A stretch of 64,000 nucleotides of DNA from Methylophaga sp. OBS4 (GTDB taxonomy: Bacteria > Pseudomonadota > Gammaproteobacteria > Nitrosococcales > Methylophagaceae): assembly GCF_026319305.1 (NCBI RefSeq), contig NZ_JAPDMV010000004.1, positions 40,460 to 104,459 on the forward strand, read 5' to 3'. Of the stretch, positions 19,151 to 33,061 are shown in pieces; position 1 is the first letter of the stretch; the number at the start of each line of letters is the position of its first letter. Below the pieces are notes generated by a model. The model worked only from the letters and a program-made list of their open reading frames with translations, was not told the origin of the DNA and did not search any database. The translations under genes were made by a program, and so were the position numbers.

Positions 19151-19642
19151 TTATTGTGGTGGGAGTGTCATCTCCAGCACAGATTGATACTGGTCTTTGC
19201 GGAACTGTTCAAGCTTGACGGATAAAGCCGCATCCTGAGTAGCAAGCTGAGCAATGGCGAACAAGGCAGCATTGACGGCGCCCGCTTCGCCAATGGCAAA
19301 AGTGGCTACTGGCACGCCTTTGGGCATTTGTACAATGGACAGCAACGAGTCCTGGCCTTGCAGATATTTTGAAGGCACAGGCACACCCAACACCGGGACG
19401 ATCGTGCTGGCAGCCAGCATGCCCGGTAAATGTGCGGCACCACCAGCGCCGGCGATGATGCAGGACAGGCCGCGTTGCCGGGCTGTTTGCGCATACTCAG
19501 TAAGCAAATCCGGGGTGCGATGTGCCGACACTACCTTGGCTTCATAGTTGATACCAAAGGCTTCCAGTTGTTCGACGGCTTTTTGCATCACAGGCCAGTC
19601 ACTGTTGCTGCCCATGACGACACCGACTAATGGTTTATCCAT
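19151..19642 (-). CDS. purE: N5-carboxyaminoimidazole ribonucleotide mutase
   Basis: A 163-residue class I PurE that converts N5-CAIR to CAIR, the step after PurK. Motifs: [15 protein letters not shown] at the N-terminus, VSAHRTPD with the catalytic His, and the [11 protein letters not shown] loop. PurE forms octamers in the cytosol. It is the first gene of the purE-purK-selW-like unit and is divergent from gltB across 247 bases. Confidence 0.97.
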   Translation of the reverse strand: MDKPLVGVVMGSNSDWPVMQKAVEQLEAFGINYEAKVVSAHRTPDLLTEYAQTARQRGLSCIIAGAGGAAHLPGMLAASTIVPVLGVPVPSKYLQGQDSLLSIVQMPKGVPVATFAIGEAGAVNAALFAIAQLATQDAALSVKLEQFRKDQYQSVLEMTLPPQ

Positions 19643-19744
19643 GATCGTTCCGTTGCTTTATTTGAAAAACAGTGCATTTTAGCTATTTTATTGAAAATAG
19701 GAAAATTTAACGCTGAGGAATCAGTCTCAATAATGACGGAATAA

Positions 19745-19773
19745 TTGAATGGCACGGTATCAATCGTTATACT
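19745..19773 (+). promoter_or_regulatory. Sigma-70-type promoter for gltBD
   Basis: TTGAAT at 19745-19750 and TATACT at 19768-19773 are separated by 17 bases, upstream of gltB with a leader of roughly 110 bases. No sigma-54 element with correct spacing is seen in this gap. Confidence 0.6.
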
Positions 19774-19889
19774 TGTTGATCCTTTCTACCGTATTTTGGT
19801 CAACGCTCCTCGACGATAAACGCAAATATCGCCGGTAACCCGACGGGGGAGCAGCGACGGCGCTAACTAATATTATGAAGGTATGTGAC

Positions 19890-22800
19890 GTGAGTCAGCC
19901 AACAGAAATGAACCAAGGCCTTTACCGGCCACAATTTGAAAGAGACAACTGTGGTTTCGGTCTGATCGCTCAGATGGACGACAAACCCAGCCATTGGCTG
20001 ATCGAAACCGCAATTGAAGCTTTGGGTAACCTGACCCATCGTGGTGCCATTGGCGCCGATGGCAAAACCGGTGACGGTTGTGGTTTGCTTATGAAAAAGC
20101 CCGACAGCTTCTTTAAAGCCATTGCTGAAGAGCAGGGTTACGCGTTATCGTCCTTATATGCGGTTGGCATGGTGTTCCTGTCTCAGGATAAGGCTAAAGC
20201 CAAAACAGCCCAGGATATTGTCACTGACAAACTCAGCGGACAAGGTCTGGAAATACTGGGTTGGCGCGATGTGCCGGTTGATCCTGATACAGCCTGTGGT
20301 GAACAGGCGTTGAATTCGCTGCCGGTGATGCGTCAGGTCTTTGTTAACGCCGCAGCAGGTATGAGCGAAGCCGATTTCGAGCGTCATCTCTATATCGCCC
20401 GTCGGCTGGCTGAAAAAACGGTCACCGATGACGACGATTTTTATATTCCCAGCCTGTCTTCTCATGTGGTGTCGTACAAAGGCCTGGTGATGCCTTCGTA
20501 TCTGCCGGTGTTTTATAAAGACTTGCATGACAAACGCATGCAAACCTCTATTGTGGTATTCCATCAGCGTTTTTCTACCAATACCTGGCCACAGTGGCGT
20601 CTGGCACAGCCTTTCCGCTATCTGGCGCACAATGGTGAAATAAACACGGTGCAAGGTAACCGTAACTGGGCACTGGCCCGTGGTGCCAAGTTTGCTTCTT
20701 CATTGATTGAAAATATGGACGATATCCGTCCGCTGGCGAGCACAACCGGATCTGACTCATCCAGTATGGATAACATGCTGGAATCGCTACTGCTGGCCGG
20801 CGGTATCAGTATGTTCCGCGCGATGCGTCTGCTGATACCACCTGCATGGCAGAATGATCCGACCATGGATGAGGATCTGAAAGCATTTTACGACTATAAC
20901 TCCATGCATATGGAACCCTGGGATGGGCCTGCCGGCGTGGTAATGACCGATGGTCGTTATGCCGCCTGTACTCTGGATCGTAACGGTCTGCGTCCTGCCC
21001 GCTACATTATCACCAAAGATCGCCATATTACCCTGGCCTCTGAGGTTGGGGTATATGGCTACAATCCGGAAGATGTGATTGCCAAAGGCCGTCTGAAACC
21101 AGGTCAAATGCTGGCTGTTGATACCCAGACCGGCGAACTGTTGATGCCGGAAGATATCGACAATATGCTGAAATCCGCCCAGCCATATCGGCAGTGGCTG
21201 GATAATAATCTGCAGCGTATCAAAGACAGCGAAGATGATGAGACCGGTCCAACGCTTGAGGGCGACGAGTATGCAGTTTACGAAAAGCTGTTCAATATTT
21301 CTTTTGAAGAACGTGACCAGGTCATTCGTGTTTTAGGTGAGGCCGGCCAGGAAGCGGTTGGTTCGATGGGCGACGATACCCCGTTCCCGGTCATGTCTCG
21401 GCATGTCCGTTCTCTGTATGACTACTTTCGTCAGCAATTTGCCCAGGTAACCAATCCACCGATTGACCCGCTGCGTGAAAATATTGTGATGTCGCTGGAA
21501 ACCTGTTTCGGTGAAGAGCGCAATATGTTTGAAGAGGATGAAAGCCATGCGCAACGCGTGGTGGTTGACTCCCCGGTGTTGTCTGAGAGCAAGTTCCGTC
21601 AATTGATAGCTTTGGGTGAGCATAATCCGGAATACAAATCGATCACCTTGTCGCTGAACTACAAGCCGGAAACAGGTTTGGAAGCTGCGATTGATGCTTT
21701 GTGTGATAAAGCCGTAGAAGCGGTTGCAAGCGGTGTTGTGGTACTGGTATTGAGCGACCGCAATATCGAACTCGGTACCTTGCCGATTCATGCGTTACTT
21801 GCCACCGGTGCGGTGCATCAGCGCCTGATTCAGGCAGGACTGCGCTGTGATGCCAACCTGATTGTTGAAACCGCGACTGCCCGTGACCCGCATCACTTCG
21901 GTGTGCTGCTGGGTTATGGTGCAACAGGTATTTATCCGTACCTGGCCTATGCGTGTCTGTACAACATGATTACCTCCGGTGAGATCAAAGATATCAAGCG
22001 CCCTGAGCTTTGCCAGCGTTACCGTAAAGGTATCAACAAGGGCTTGTTTAAAATCACATCGAAAATGGGTATTTCCACGGTTGCCAGCTACCGCGGAGCG
22101 CAATTGTTTGAAATTGTCGGCCTCAATGACGGCGTAGTGGATAAATGCTTTACCGCAACTACCAGCCGTGTGAACGGTACCAGTTTTGAGGATCTGCAGG
22201 CAGATGATGAGAAACTGGCAAAACTGGCCTGGAACCAACGTAAAAAACGTGCGCAAGGCGGCTTGCTGAAATTCATCCATGGCGGTGAGTACCACGCATA
22301 CAACCCGGATGTGATCGGCTCTTTGCAAAAAGCGGTTCAGGGCGGCAGTTACGATCACTACAAAGAGTATGCGTCTTTGGTTAATGAGCGTTCACCGATG
22401 GTGTTGCGCGACCTGATGAAACTGAAGCTGGCAGACAAACCGTTGGCGCTGAATGAGGTTGAAGACGTCAGTCATATTCTGAAACGCTTTGACAGTGCGG
22501 GTATGTCGCTGGGTGCATTGTCGCCGGAAGCACATGAAGCATTGGCTATCGCGATGAACCGTCTCGGCGGCCGCTCTAACTCCGGTGAAGGCGGCGAAGA
22601 TCCGGATCGTTTCGGTAATGAACGTGTCTCCAAGATCAAACAAGTCGCCTCCGGTCGTTTTGGCGTCACTCCACACTATCTGGTGAATGCAGAAGTCTTG
22701 CAGATCAAAGTGGCTCAAGGTGCAAAACCAGGTGAAGGCGGTCAGCTGCCGGGCGGTAAGGTTAATCAGATGATTGCCAGTCTGCGTCATTCCATACCGG

Positions 22801-24362
22801 GGGTAACGCTGATTTCACCGCCACCGCATCACGATATTTATTCGATTGAAGATCTGGCGCAGCTGATTTTTGATTTGAAACAAGTTAATCCGCAGGCTTT
22901 GGTCTCGGTCAAGCTGGTATCACAAGCCGGTGTCGGTACCGTTGCGGCCGGTGTCGCAAAAGCCTATGCCGACTTGATTACCATTTCCGGTTATGACGGC
23001 GGCACCGGAGCCAGCCCGCTGACCTCGGTTAAATATGCCGGCGGTCCATGGGAGCTGGGATTGAGTGAAGCACACCAGACCTTGCGTGCTAATGACTTGC
23101 GTGACAAAGTCCGCCTGCAGACAGATGGGGGGCTGAAAACCGGGATGGACGTGGTGAAAGCCGCTATTCTGGGCGCGGAAAGCTTTGGCTTCGGTACCGG
23201 GCCGATGGTGGCTCTGGGTTGTAAATACCTGCGGATCTGTCATCTGAACAACTGTGCGACCGGTGTTGCAACTCAAAACGAAAAACTGCGTACCCAGCAC
23301 TTTATCGGCTTGCCGCAAATGGTGATGAACTACTTCCAGTTCGTTGCCCGTGAAACGCAGGAATGGTTGGCGGCGCTGGGCGTTGCCAGTCTGCAGGATC
23401 TGATTGGTCGTACTGATCTATTGGAACTGTTACCGGGTGAAACCAGCAAACAACAGCGACTGAATTTACAGCCGCTGCTGTCTGATGCGGGTGTGCCAGC
23501 TGACAAGCCACAATTCTGTCTTGAGCCTAAAAACGAGCCTTACGATAAAGGTGAGCTGGCCGAAAAAATGGTAGCGGATATTAAAGCCAGCATCGCCAAC
23601 AAAACCGGCGGTGAATTCAGCTACGATATTCGTAACATTAATCGTTCTATCGGTGCACGCTTGTCCGGTGAAATCGCCAGGGTTTACGGCAACTACGGTA
23701 TGGCTGACAGGCCGATTCGCCTGAAACTGAAGGGTTCTGCTGGTCAGAGCTTCGGTGTGTTCAACGCCGGCGGTCTGGAAATGTACCTGGAAGGTGATGC
23801 TAACGACTATGTCGGTAAAAGTATGGCTGATGGCAAACTGGTGATTTATCCATCACCCGACAGCGAGTTTGAATCACAAAAAGCCAGCATCATTGGCAAT
23901 ACCTGTCTCTATGGTGCCACCGGCGGTGCTTTGTATGCCGCAGGCCGCGCCGGTGAACGCTTTGCCGTCCGTAACTCGGGAGCCATGGCCGTGGTGGAAG
24001 GTGTGGGCGATCATGGCTGTGAATATATGACCGGCGGTGTGGTTGCTGTTCTGGGTGAAACCGGGCTCAACTTCGGAGCCGGTATGACAGGCGGTCTGGC
24101 CTTTGTGCTCGACAGCGAGGATACCTTTGCGGCGCGTTACAATCAGGAACTGGTTGAGCTGGTCAAAATTGATACTGCTGAAATGTCCGAACTGGCGTTA
24201 TACCTTAAAGGCATGATTGAAGATCATGTTCGCGAGACAGGCAGCGCCTGGGCACACCAACTGCTGGATGCGTTTGAACAGCGTCTGCAGCAGTTCTGGT
24301 TAGTGAAACCAAAAGCAGCGGCGATGGACGGGTTGTTGAAACTCGCTACCAAAGCGGCATAA
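19890..24362 (+). CDS. gltB: Glutamate synthase (NADPH) large subunit
   Basis: About 1490 residues. GltB forms two glutamates from glutamine and 2-oxoglutarate. Order: N-terminal-nucleophile amidotransferase (Cys in [11 protein letters not shown], exposed by removal of a short propeptide), central domain, FMN-binding synthase domain (about 820-1190) with the 3Fe-4S cysteines [12 protein letters not shown], and the GXGXG beta-helix at the C-terminus. Start: GTG 19890 is preferred because GAAGG lies 8 bases upstream; the in-frame ATG at 19875 has no ribosome binding site. This leaves a propeptide of about 20 residues. gltD follows after 30 bases. Confidence 0.97.
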   Translation: MSQPTEMNQGLYRPQFERDNCGFGLIAQMDDKPSHWLIETAIEALGNLTHRGAIGADGKTGDGCGLLMKKPDSFFKAIAEEQGYALSSLYAVGMVFLSQDKAKAKTAQDIVTDKLSGQGLEILGWRDVPVDPDTACGEQALNSLPVMRQVFVNAAAGMSEADFERHLYIARRLAEKTVTDDDDFYIPSLSSHVVSYKGLVMPSYLPVFYKDLHDKRMQTSIVVFHQRFSTNTWPQWRLAQPFRYLAHNGEINTVQGNRNWALARGAKFASSLIENMDDIRPLASTTGSDSSSMDNMLESLLLAGGISMFRAMRLLIPPAWQNDPTMDEDLKAFYDYNSMHMEPWDGPAGVVMTDGRYAACTLDRNGLRPARYIITKDRHITLASEVGVYGYNPEDVIAKGRLKPGQMLAVDTQTGELLMPEDIDNMLKSAQPYRQWLDNNLQRIKDSEDDETGPTLEGDEYAVYEKLFNISFEERDQVIRVLGEAGQEAVGSMGDDTPFPVMSRHVRSLYDYFRQQFAQVTNPPIDPLRENIVMSLETCFGEERNMFEEDESHAQRVVVDSPVLSESKFRQLIALGEHNPEYKSITLSLNYKPETGLEAAIDALCDKAVEAVASGVVVLVLSDRNIELGTLPIHALLATGAVHQRLIQAGLRCDANLIVETATARDPHHFGVLLGYGATGIYPYLAYACLYNMITSGEIKDIKRPELCQRYRKGINKGLFKITSKMGISTVASYRGAQLFEIVGLNDGVVDKCFTATTSRVNGTSFEDLQADDEKLAKLAWNQRKKRAQGGLLKFIHGGEYHAYNPDVIGSLQKAVQGGSYDHYKEYASLVNERSPMVLRDLMKLKLADKPLALNEVEDVSHILKRFDSAGMSLGALSPEAHEALAIAMNRLGGRSNSGEGGEDPDRFGNERVSKIKQVASGRFGVTPHYLVNAEVLQIKVAQGAKPGEGGQLPGGKVNQMIASLRHSIPGVTLISPPPHHDIYSIEDLAQLIFDLKQVNPQALVSVKLVSQAGVGTVAAGVAKAYADLITISGYDGGTGASPLTSVKYAGGPWELGLSEAHQTLRANDLRDKVRLQTDGGLKTGMDVVKAAILGAESFGFGTGPMVALGCKYLRICHLNNCATGVATQNEKLRTQHFIGLPQMVMNYFQFVARETQEWLAALGVASLQDLIGRTDLLELLPGETSKQQRLNLQPLLSDAGVPADKPQFCLEPKNEPYDKGELAEKMVADIKASIANKTGGEFSYDIRNINRSIGARLSGEIARVYGNYGMADRPIRLKLKGSAGQSFGVFNAGGLEMYLEGDANDYVGKSMADGKLVIYPSPDSEFESQKASIIGNTCLYGATGGALYAAGRAGERFAVRNSGAMAVVEGVGDHGCEYMTGGVVAVLGETGLNFGAGMTGGLAFVLDSEDTFAARYNQELVELVKIDTAEMSELALYLKGMIEDHVRETGSAWAHQLLDAFEQRLQQFWLVKPKAAAMDGLLKLATKAA

Positions 24363-24383
24363 ACGGACGCAGTGCAAAACTAA

Positions 24384-25796
<1,413 letters not shown>

Positions 25797-25820
25797 CCTA
25801 GATTATAAACATTGCTCTTT

Positions 25821-25870
25821 AAGGCTTTTTCATACATGGATAATCATTCCTGTATGATCAAGCCTTTTTT
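25821..25870 (+). terminator. Intrinsic terminator after gltD
   Basis: Two nested stems, AAGGCTT / AAGCCTT (25821-25827 with 25860-25866) and TCATACA / TGTATGA (25830-25836 with 25851-25857), followed by a run of T to 25870. Confidence 0.85.
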
Positions 25871-25915
25871 GTATCCGAATATAGCCATTCCGGCGCGTCA
25901 TTTTAAGGTGAATCT

Positions 25916-26980
25916 GTGGCTGAGTTAAAAAACGATCGATATCTGCGGGCTTTATTGAAACAACCGGTAGACAAAACACCTGTCTGGGTGATGCGTCAGG
26001 CCGGCCGTTATTTGCCTGAGTACCGGGAAGTACGGGCCAAAGCCGGCGATTTTATGACATTGTGCAGTACGCCGGACATGGCTTGTGAAGTAACGTTACA
26101 GCCGCTGCGACGTTATGATCTTGATGCCGCGATTATCTTCTCCGATATTCTGACTGTGCCGGATGCCATGGGCCTGGGTCTGCATTTTGTTACTGGCGAA
26201 GGCCCCAGGTTTTCCAAAACCATCCGTAGTGCTGCTGATATTGCCCGGTTGACGGTGCCTGATATGGAAGACAGTCTGGGGTACGTGATGGACGCCATCA
26301 GGCTGACTCGCAGAGAACTGGATGGTAAAGTGCCGCTGATAGGTTTTAGTGGCAGCCCCTGGACTTTGGCTTGTTATATGGTTGAAGGCGGTTCCAGTAA
26401 GGACTTTGCCAAAATAAAAGGCATGATGTTTGATGCGCCTGAGCAAATGCATGCGTTGCTTGGCGTGCTGGCAGATTCGGTCATTGCCTATCTGAATGCT
26501 CAAATCAATGCCGGCGCCCAGGCTATCATGTTGTTTGATACCTGGGGAGGCAGCTTGAGCCCGGCGAATTATCAGACATTCTCACTGGCTTATATGCAAA
26601 AGATTGTGGCGGGTCTGCAACGCGAAGCAGAAGGCCGCACCGTGCCGGTTACCCTGTTTACCAAGGGTGGTGGCCAGTGGCTTGAGTTGATGGCTGACAC
26701 CGGAGTCAATGCTCTGGGTTTGGACTGGACAACTGATATCGCACAGGCGCGTCAGCGAGTGGGCGATAAAGTCGCGTTGCAAGGCAATATGGATCCTTGC
26801 GTTTTATATGCATCAGCTGATCGCGTAGAACAGGAAGTCGCTACTATCCTCGCTGCTTACGGTCATGGCAGCGGACATGTATTCAACCTGGGCCATGGCA
26901 TTCATCCGACTGTGAACCCGGACAATATGGCTCGTTTGGTTGAATCAGTACATAAACACAGCGCTCAGTATCATCTCTAG
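25916..26980 (+). CDS. hemE: Uroporphyrinogen decarboxylase
   Basis: A 354-residue cytosolic enzyme that removes four carboxyl groups from uroporphyrinogen III to make coproporphyrinogen III for haem. Motifs: [15 protein letters not shown] near the N-terminus and the [15 protein letters not shown] segment. The start is GTG 25916, with AAGGTG at 25905-25910. Single gene between the gltD terminator and the convergent amt terminator. Its TAG stop lies within CTAGGGCCTGTTT, a 13-base match to the left edge of the MITE-like element at 47.2 kb. Confidence 0.97.
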   Translation: MAELKNDRYLRALLKQPVDKTPVWVMRQAGRYLPEYREVRAKAGDFMTLCSTPDMACEVTLQPLRRYDLDAAIIFSDILTVPDAMGLGLHFVTGEGPRFSKTIRSAADIARLTVPDMEDSLGYVMDAIRLTRRELDGKVPLIGFSGSPWTLACYMVEGGSSKDFAKIKGMMFDAPEQMHALLGVLADSVIAYLNAQINAGAQAIMLFDTWGGSLSPANYQTFSLAYMQKIVAGLQREAEGRTVPVTLFTKGGGQWLELMADTGVNALGLDWTTDIAQARQRVGDKVALQGNMDPCVLYASADRVEQEVATILAAYGHGSGHVFNLGHGIHPTVNPDNMARLVESVHKHSAQYHL

Positions 26981-27010
26981 GGCCTGTTTCAGCGAACGCC
27001 AGCAGTTTCA

Positions 27011-27046
27011 GGAGATAAAAAAGAGGGCAGGTCGTGAGACCTGCCC
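27011..27046 (-). terminator. Intrinsic terminator of the torF-glnK-amt unit
   Basis: Perfect 9-base stem GGGCAGGTC / GACCTGCCC (27025-27033, 27038-27046) with a GTGA loop; on the minus strand it is followed by TCTTTTTTATC. It can also stop hemE transcription, though the plus-strand tail is only TTAA. Confidence 0.85.
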
Positions 27047-27074
27047 TTAATGGAGTATGCAGTAAAACTAAGGT

Positions 27075-28346
27075 TTATTTTCCGCTGTCAGTGAACTCCG
27101 GATAGGCTTCCAAACCACATTCCACATAGTCGACACCTTGATACTCTTCTTCTTCAGTGACACGGATGCCCATGACGAGTTTCAGGATAGACCAGACAAT
27201 GAAGCTGGTAACAAATACCCAGATAAAGATGGTGGCAGCACCGATCAGCTGAGCCAGGAAGCTGGCATCACCATTCGTCAATGGTACGGCTAACAGACCC
27301 CAAAGACCGACCGTACCGTGAACCGAGATAGCACCGACTGGATCGTCAATTTTCAATTTGTCTAGGAAGACAATTGAAAACACAACAATCACACCACCAA
27401 TGGCACCGATAATCGTAGCCATCAGAGGTGTTGGGGTATCAGGACCTGCAGTGATGGCAACCAGACCGGCCAATGCACCATTCAGGATCATGGTCAGATC
27501 CGCTTTACCAAACATCAACTTGGCGGCAATCAGGGCGGCAATCACACCACCTGCTGCTGCGGCGTTAGTGTTCAGGAATACCATTGCAACGGCGTTGGCG
27601 CTGGCCATATCACCCAGTTTCAATACGGAACCGCCGTTGAAACCGAACCAGCCCATCCACAGGATAAAGGTACCTAAAGTTGCCATAGGCAGGTTAGCAC
27701 CGGGAATCGGGTGGATTTCACCGTTAGGGCCGTATTTACCTTTACGTGCGCCGAGCAGCATCACACCGGCTAATGCCGCTGCGGCACCGGCCATATGAAC
27801 GATACCGGAACCGGCAAAATCGAGGAAGCCAAGATCACCGAGAGAGTACAGACCGAATACTTCAGCACCGCCCCAGGTCCAGGCACCTTCCATAGGATAG
27901 ATGAACGCGGTCATTACAACGGCAAAAGCAGCAAAAGACCACAGCTTCATACGTTCTGCAACCGCACCGGATACGATAGACATTGCCGTAGCAACAAATA
28001 CAACCTGGAAGAAGAAGTCGGAAGCCGCAGCGTACACTGAACCGCCTTCAAAGCCTGCTTCTGCAGAAGCTGCCAATGCATCGGCAACCAGTGTGTCACC
28101 GCCGTCAATACCGGCCAGGAACAGACCGCCATCGTACATGATGTCATAACCAACAACGAGATACGCTGTACAGGCAATCGCAAACAGCATCACGTTCTTG
28201 GTCAGGATTTCAGTGGTATTTTTTGCACGGACCAGACCTGCCTCAAGCATCGAGAAGCCTGCCGCCATCCACATGACAAGGGCACCCATTACCAAGAAGT
28301 AAAAAGTGTCCATGGCATACTGGAGTTGGAAGATTTGATTTTCCAT
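27075..28346 (-). CDS. amt: Ammonium transporter
   Basis: An inner-membrane channel of 423 residues with about eleven hydrophobic segments. The ammonium transporter signature appears as DFAGSGIVHMAGAAAAL, and the pore-lining GFNGGSVL and SVHGTVGLWG His region are present. It conducts ammonium/ammonia and is blocked by PII protein GlnK at high nitrogen. It lies 18 bases downstream of glnK, which is the classical pairing, and behind a shared sigma-54 promoter. Confidence 0.97.
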   Translation of the reverse strand: MENQIFQLQYAMDTFYFLVMGALVMWMAAGFSMLEAGLVRAKNTTEILTKNVMLFAIACTAYLVVGYDIMYDGGLFLAGIDGGDTLVADALAASAEAGFEGGSVYAAASDFFFQVVFVATAMSIVSGAVAERMKLWSFAAFAVVMTAFIYPMEGAWTWGGAEVFGLYSLGDLGFLDFAGSGIVHMAGAAAALAGVMLLGARKGKYGPNGEIHPIPGANLPMATLGTFILWMGWFGFNGGSVLKLGDMASANAVAMVFLNTNAAAAGGVIAALIAAKLMFGKADLTMILNGALAGLVAITAGPDTPTPLMATIIGAIGGVIVVFSIVFLDKLKIDDPVGAISVHGTVGLWGLLAVPLTNGDASFLAQLIGAATIFIWVFVTSFIVWSILKLVMGIRVTEEEEYQGVDYVECGLEAYPEFTDSGK

Positions 28347-28364
28347 ATTATCTACTCCTCAAGC

Positions 28365-29494
<1,130 letters not shown>

Positions 29495-29587
29495 GGTTGT
29501 TACTCCTCGGTTTATATTGTTGTTTAGCCCTATTGAATTCATGCGTTGGTCTTTTGCAACACTTTGTATTCAGACTGCAACAATGGA

Positions 29588-29603
29588 GGCAGATACTATG
29601 CCA
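29588..29603 (-). promoter_or_regulatory. Sigma-54 (-24/-12) promoter of torF-glnK-amt
   Basis: The minus strand reads TGGCATAGTATCTGCC: a TGGCA -24 box, exactly ten bases between GG and GC, and CTGC as the -12 box, against the consensus TGGCAC-N5-TTGC. It lies about 94 bases before the torF ATG. Position upstream of a PII/Amt unit supports the call. Confidence 0.75.
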
Positions 29604-29628
29604 ACTTTCAAAGTTTTTATAAAACAGT

Positions 29629-29652
29629 GATATAGCACACATTTGCTATATC
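29629..29652. promoter_or_regulatory. 9-base inverted repeat upstream of the sigma-54 promoter
   Basis: GATATAGCA and TGCTATATC flank a 6-base spacer. It lies between the -24 box and the GGTGCA half-sites, where a bending protein or a second regulator might bind. The binding protein is unknown. Confidence 0.45.
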
Positions 29653-29675
29653 TGATAGCACTGGATGGCGTTATT

Positions 29676-29751
29676 TTGGTGCAAAACAAAGCCGGTCATG
29701 TTCCAAAGTGGTGCACCTCCTGTGCTCCTGCTTTAACACCTGTTGGTGCAT
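29676..29751. promoter_or_regulatory. Cluster of GGTGCA half-sites, candidate NtrC-type enhancer
   Basis: GGTGCA occurs at about 29678, 29710 and 29745, about 75-150 bases upstream of the sigma-54 promoter. NtrC sites are inverted TGCACC/GGTGCA pairs; here the third copy pairs with AACACC four bases away and the first with a poorer half. Spacing is not canonical, so this is a candidate only. Confidence 0.4.
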
Positions 29752-29905
29752 GGTCGCTACTGTCATCCCCTGATTTGACGTAAGCCAACAATGTAGTGTG
29801 CCTTGTCCCGTACAAACATTTCTCCGCTGTGATTTATAAACAGGCGCTAAGATTAGTCATGGTTTACTTGCTATCATGACGGTGTTTAATTTTTGAGAAC
29901 GCTAA

Positions 29906-30688
29906 ATGAATTATCCGAATATCGATCCTGTTGCTATTAGCCTGGGGCCTTTGCAAATTCACTGGTACGGGCTGATGTATCTGTTTGGTTTTGCTGCTGT
30001 CTGGTTGTTGGGCCGATATCGGGCCAAGAAGCACCATGACTGGCAAAATTCGCAATTGGAAGATTTGCTGTTTTATGGCGCTATCGGGGTCATTATCGGC
30101 GGTCGCCTGGGGTATGCATTATTTTATGATTTGCCCGCCCATCTTGATAACCCCCTCAAGCTGTTGAAAATCTGGCAGGGCGGCATGTCTTTTCATGGTG
30201 GTTTGTTGGGGGTACTGACCGCTTTCTGGTTTTTTGGCCGTAAGACGGGCAAAATATTTTTTGAAGTCAGTGATTTTATTGCACCGATGGTGCCGATAGG
30301 GTTGATGCTGGGCCGTATCGGTAATTTTATCAATGGTGAGTTATGGGGCAGAGTCAGTGATGTGCCCTGGGCGATGGTGTTTCCCGGTGCCGGCCCCTTA
30401 CCCCGCCATCCATCTCAGCTTTATGAAGCGGCGCTGGAAGGTGTGTTGTTATTTATCATCATCTGGTGGTTTTCAGCCAAACCCAGACCGTTGGGGGCTG
30501 TTTCCGGTCTGTTTTTGCTCGGTTATGGCAGTTTTCGCTTTCTGGTTGAATTTGTCCGGATTCCGGATCCGCAATACGGTTATCTGGCTTTCGGTTGGCT
30601 CACGATGGGACAGGTATTATGTCTGCCGATGATTCTGCTGGGTTTGTATCTGCTGCTGACAGCCCGTTCGCGGGTCACTTCAAAATGA
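29906..30688 (+). CDS. lgt: Prolipoprotein diacylglyceryl transferase
   Basis: An inner-membrane enzyme of 260 residues with about seven hydrophobic segments; it transfers diacylglycerol from phosphatidylglycerol to the lipobox Cys of prolipoproteins. Motifs: [12 protein letters not shown] and the Lgt signature [14 protein letters not shown]. Its 3' end overlaps the convergent dgkA by 14 bases. Confidence 0.97.
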   Translation: MNYPNIDPVAISLGPLQIHWYGLMYLFGFAAVWLLGRYRAKKHHDWQNSQLEDLLFYGAIGVIIGGRLGYALFYDLPAHLDNPLKLLKIWQGGMSFHGGLLGVLTAFWFFGRKTGKIFFEVSDFIAPMVPIGLMLGRIGNFINGELWGRVSDVPWAMVFPGAGPLPRHPSQLYEAALEGVLLFIIIWWFSAKPRPLGAVSGLFLLGYGSFRFLVEFVRIPDPQYGYLAFGWLTMGQVLCLPMILLGLYLLLTARSRVTSK

Positions 30689-31031
30689 TAATCAGCCAGG
30701 TTGCGATGGCAATAAAGATAGTCATCAGCACCGCGAATGAGCCGTAGTCTTTGGCCCGGCCAGAGAGTTTGTGGCGATCAGTGCTGACGCGATCCACCAC
30801 CGTTTCTATCGCGGAATTAAGGATTTCCACAATCATGACCAGCATCAGACTGCTGATCATGGCTAATCTTTCTATCGCAGTAACATCGAGAAAAAAACTG
30901 AAACTGCTGAGCAGGATAAAAGCGATAAATTCCTGGCGGAACGCTTCTTCGTATTTAAGAGCCGAGAGCAGTCCCTGCCAGGAATAAATGGCCGCATGAA
31001 ACAAACGCTTGATGCCCTGGTTTTTTTGCAT
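30675..31031 (-). CDS. dgkA: Diacylglycerol kinase
   Basis: A 118-residue membrane protein with three hydrophobic helices and the DgkA signature [14 protein letters not shown]. It phosphorylates diacylglycerol to phosphatidic acid, recycling lipid after membrane-derived oligosaccharide or similar reactions. GAGGAAG precedes the ATG. Convergent and overlapping with lgt, so the two mRNAs share an antisense 3' end. Confidence 0.95.
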   Translation of the reverse strand: MQKNQGIKRLFHAAIYSWQGLLSALKYEEAFRQEFIAFILLSSFSFFLDVTAIERLAMISSLMLVMIVEILNSAIETVVDRVSTDRHKLSGRAKDYGSFAVLMTIFIAIATWLIIILK

Positions 31032-31177
31032 AACTTCCTCATTGTCAGTGTGTTTGATGATAATTAAAATAGTGTTTCCTGTTACAGATCCTAATGATAA
31101 ATGATTGAATAATAGGCAAAGATTATTAACAGCATGTTAAAATTATTCTCTTTTCAACATATGTTTGTCGGTGCGCT

Positions 31178-33061
31178 ATGAGTTACCAGGATCACTATGA
31201 TGTCATTGTCGTCGGCGGTGGGCACGCCGGAACCGAGGCGGCACTTGCCTCAGCACGTCAGGGTGTGAAGACCTTGTTGCTGACACAGAACATCGAAACC
31301 TTGGGGCAGATGAGTTGTAACCCTGCTATTGGTGGTATCGGTAAAGGACATCTGGTCAAAGAGATTGATGCGCTGGGCGGGATTATGGCGCAGGCAGCTG
31401 ATCGTGCCGGTATTCAGTTTCGTACCTTAAATGCCAGCAAGGGGCCGGCCGTACGTGCGACCCGCGCGCAAGCCGATCGTGTTCGCTATAAAGCGGCTGT
31501 GCGAGCCTATCTGGAATCGCAACCTAATCTGTTTATTTTCCAACAGCCGGTTGATGATCTGGTAGTCGAACACGATCGGGTTGTCGGAGTGGTAACCCAG
31601 GCCGGTCTGCGTTTTTCTGCCAAAGCGGTGGTACTGACTGTGGGTACTTTCCTGGGAGGCTTGATTCATATCGGTTTGCAGAACCATCAGGGAGGCCGTG
31701 CCGGTGATCCGGCTTCAATTGCCTTGTCACAACGTCTGCGCGCTTTGCCGTTTCGGGTGGATCGTCTCAAAACCGGTACGCCGCCGCGTATCGCCACAGG
31801 CAGTATCGATTTCTCGCAACTGACCGAACAACCGGGCGATACGCCAACACCGGTATTTTCATTCCTGGGCAAAGCTGAACATCATCCGCAGCAGATTTCC
31901 TGCTATATCACCCATACCAACGAGCAGACCCATGATGTGATCCGCAATAATCTGGATCGGTCACCGATGTACAGCGGCGAGATCGAAGGCATCGGCCCGC
32001 GTTATTGTCCTTCGATTGAAGACAAGGTTGTACGTTTTGCCGATCGATTATCACATCAGATCTTCCTGGAACCGGAGGGACTGGATTGCGGTGAGGTCTA
32101 TCCAAACGGTATTTCAACCAGTCTGCCTTTTGATGTGCAGTATGAAATCGTGCGCTCGATGAAAGGGCTGGAAAATGCCCATATCACCCGTCCCGGTTAT
32201 GCGATTGAATATGATTTCTTTGATCCGCGCGATCTGAACCCGTGGCTGGAAACCAAACACATGGCGGGCCTGTTCTTTGCCGGACAGATCAACGGCACCA
32301 CCGGTTATGAAGAAGCCGGAGCGCAAGGGCTGATTGCCGGTCTGAATGCGGGGCTGCAGGCGCGAGGCATTGAGCCCTGGTATCCACGTCGTGATGAAGC
32401 CTATATGGGGGTATTGATTGACGACTTGATTACTTCCGGTACTCGCGAACCGTATCGTATGTTCACCAGCCGCGCTGAATACCGCTTGATGCTGCGTGAA
32501 GATAATGCGGATTTGCGTCTAACGCCAATCGGCCGTCAGCTGGGCATTGTCGATGATGAACGCTGGGCAGTCTTTAATACCAAGCAGGAATCAGTGGCAA
32601 AAGAAAGAAGTCGCCTGGAAACTTACAAGTTCGTGCCGGAAAAAGTCGATCAGCTCAAAGCTGAAAATGTACTTGGTGAACCTTTGAAAAAAGTCAGCAC
32701 AGCGATAGAGCTGTTACGTCGCCCTCAAGTTGATTATGCGGGGTTGCTGGCGCTGATGGATGAAGCGCAGCAAGTCGCTGATGAGGTGGCAGAGCAGGTA
32801 GTGATTCAAGCCAAATATTCTGGTTATATCAATCGTCAGCAAAATGAAATTGATCGGTTGCAACGCAATGAAAAGGCGGCATTGCCGATTGATATGGATT
32901 ATAAAAACGTCCGCGGCCTTTCCAACGAAGTACGTGAAAAACTGGAGCAGGTCAGACCCGGCAATCTGGGGCAGGCAGCCCGTATTTCAGGTGTGACCCC
33001 GGCAGCGGTGTCTTTGCTGCTGGTGCATCTGAAACGCAGTGGTATGAGTGAAGCCAGTTGA
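31178..33061 (+). CDS. mnmG: tRNA uridine-5-carboxymethylaminomethyl modification enzyme MnmG
   Basis: A 627-residue FAD protein that with MnmE makes cmnm5U34 in tRNAs. It has the FAD Rossmann motif [17 protein letters not shown] at the N-terminus, the family patterns [23 protein letters not shown] and [20 protein letters not shown], and the C-terminal helical tRNA/MnmE domain. Its stop overlaps the rsmG start in TGATG. It leads the mnmG-rsmG-parA-parB group. Confidence 0.98.
   Translation: MSYQDHYDVIVVGGGHAGTEAALASARQGVKTLLLTQNIETLGQMSCNPAIGGIGKGHLVKEIDALGGIMAQAADRAGIQFRTLNASKGPAVRATRAQADRVRYKAAVRAYLESQPNLFIFQQPVDDLVVEHDRVVGVVTQAGLRFSAKAVVLTVGTFLGGLIHIGLQNHQGGRAGDPASIALSQRLRALPFRVDRLKTGTPPRIATGSIDFSQLTEQPGDTPTPVFSFLGKAEHHPQQISCYITHTNEQTHDVIRNNLDRSPMYSGEIEGIGPRYCPSIEDKVVRFADRLSHQIFLEPEGLDCGEVYPNGISTSLPFDVQYEIVRSMKGLENAHITRPGYAIEYDFFDPRDLNPWLETKHMAGLFFAGQINGTTGYEEAGAQGLIAGLNAGLQARGIEPWYPRRDEAYMGVLIDDLITSGTREPYRMFTSRAEYRLMLREDNADLRLTPIGRQLGIVDDERWAVFNTKQESVAKERSRLETYKFVPEKVDQLKAENVLGEPLKKVSTAIELLRRPQVDYAGLLALMDEAQQVADEVAEQVVIQAKYSGYINRQQNEIDRLQRNEKAALPIDMDYKNVRGLSNEVREKLEQVRPGNLGQAARISGVTPAAVSLLLVHLKRSGMSEAS

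Larger units (their letters stand above)
29495..29905. other. Non-coding control region between torF and lgt
   Basis: A 411-base gap between divergent genes with no plausible coding frame. It holds, from torF outward, a sigma-54 promoter (29588-29603, minus), a 9-base inverted repeat (29629-29652) and three GGTGCA half-sites (near 29678, 29710, 29745). The part nearer lgt (29760-29905) shows nothing I can name. Confidence 0.7.

Noticed and set aside
22392..23318. Open frames on the minus strand of gltB
   Set aside because: Mirror frames of a long conserved coding region; composition and lack of start signals argue against coding.
29678..29694. Second sigma-54-like sequence CGGCTTTGTTTTGCA on the minus strand
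   Set aside because: Only nine bases lie between GG and GC instead of ten; sigma-54 holoenzyme does not tolerate this well, and a correctly spaced element is closer to torF.
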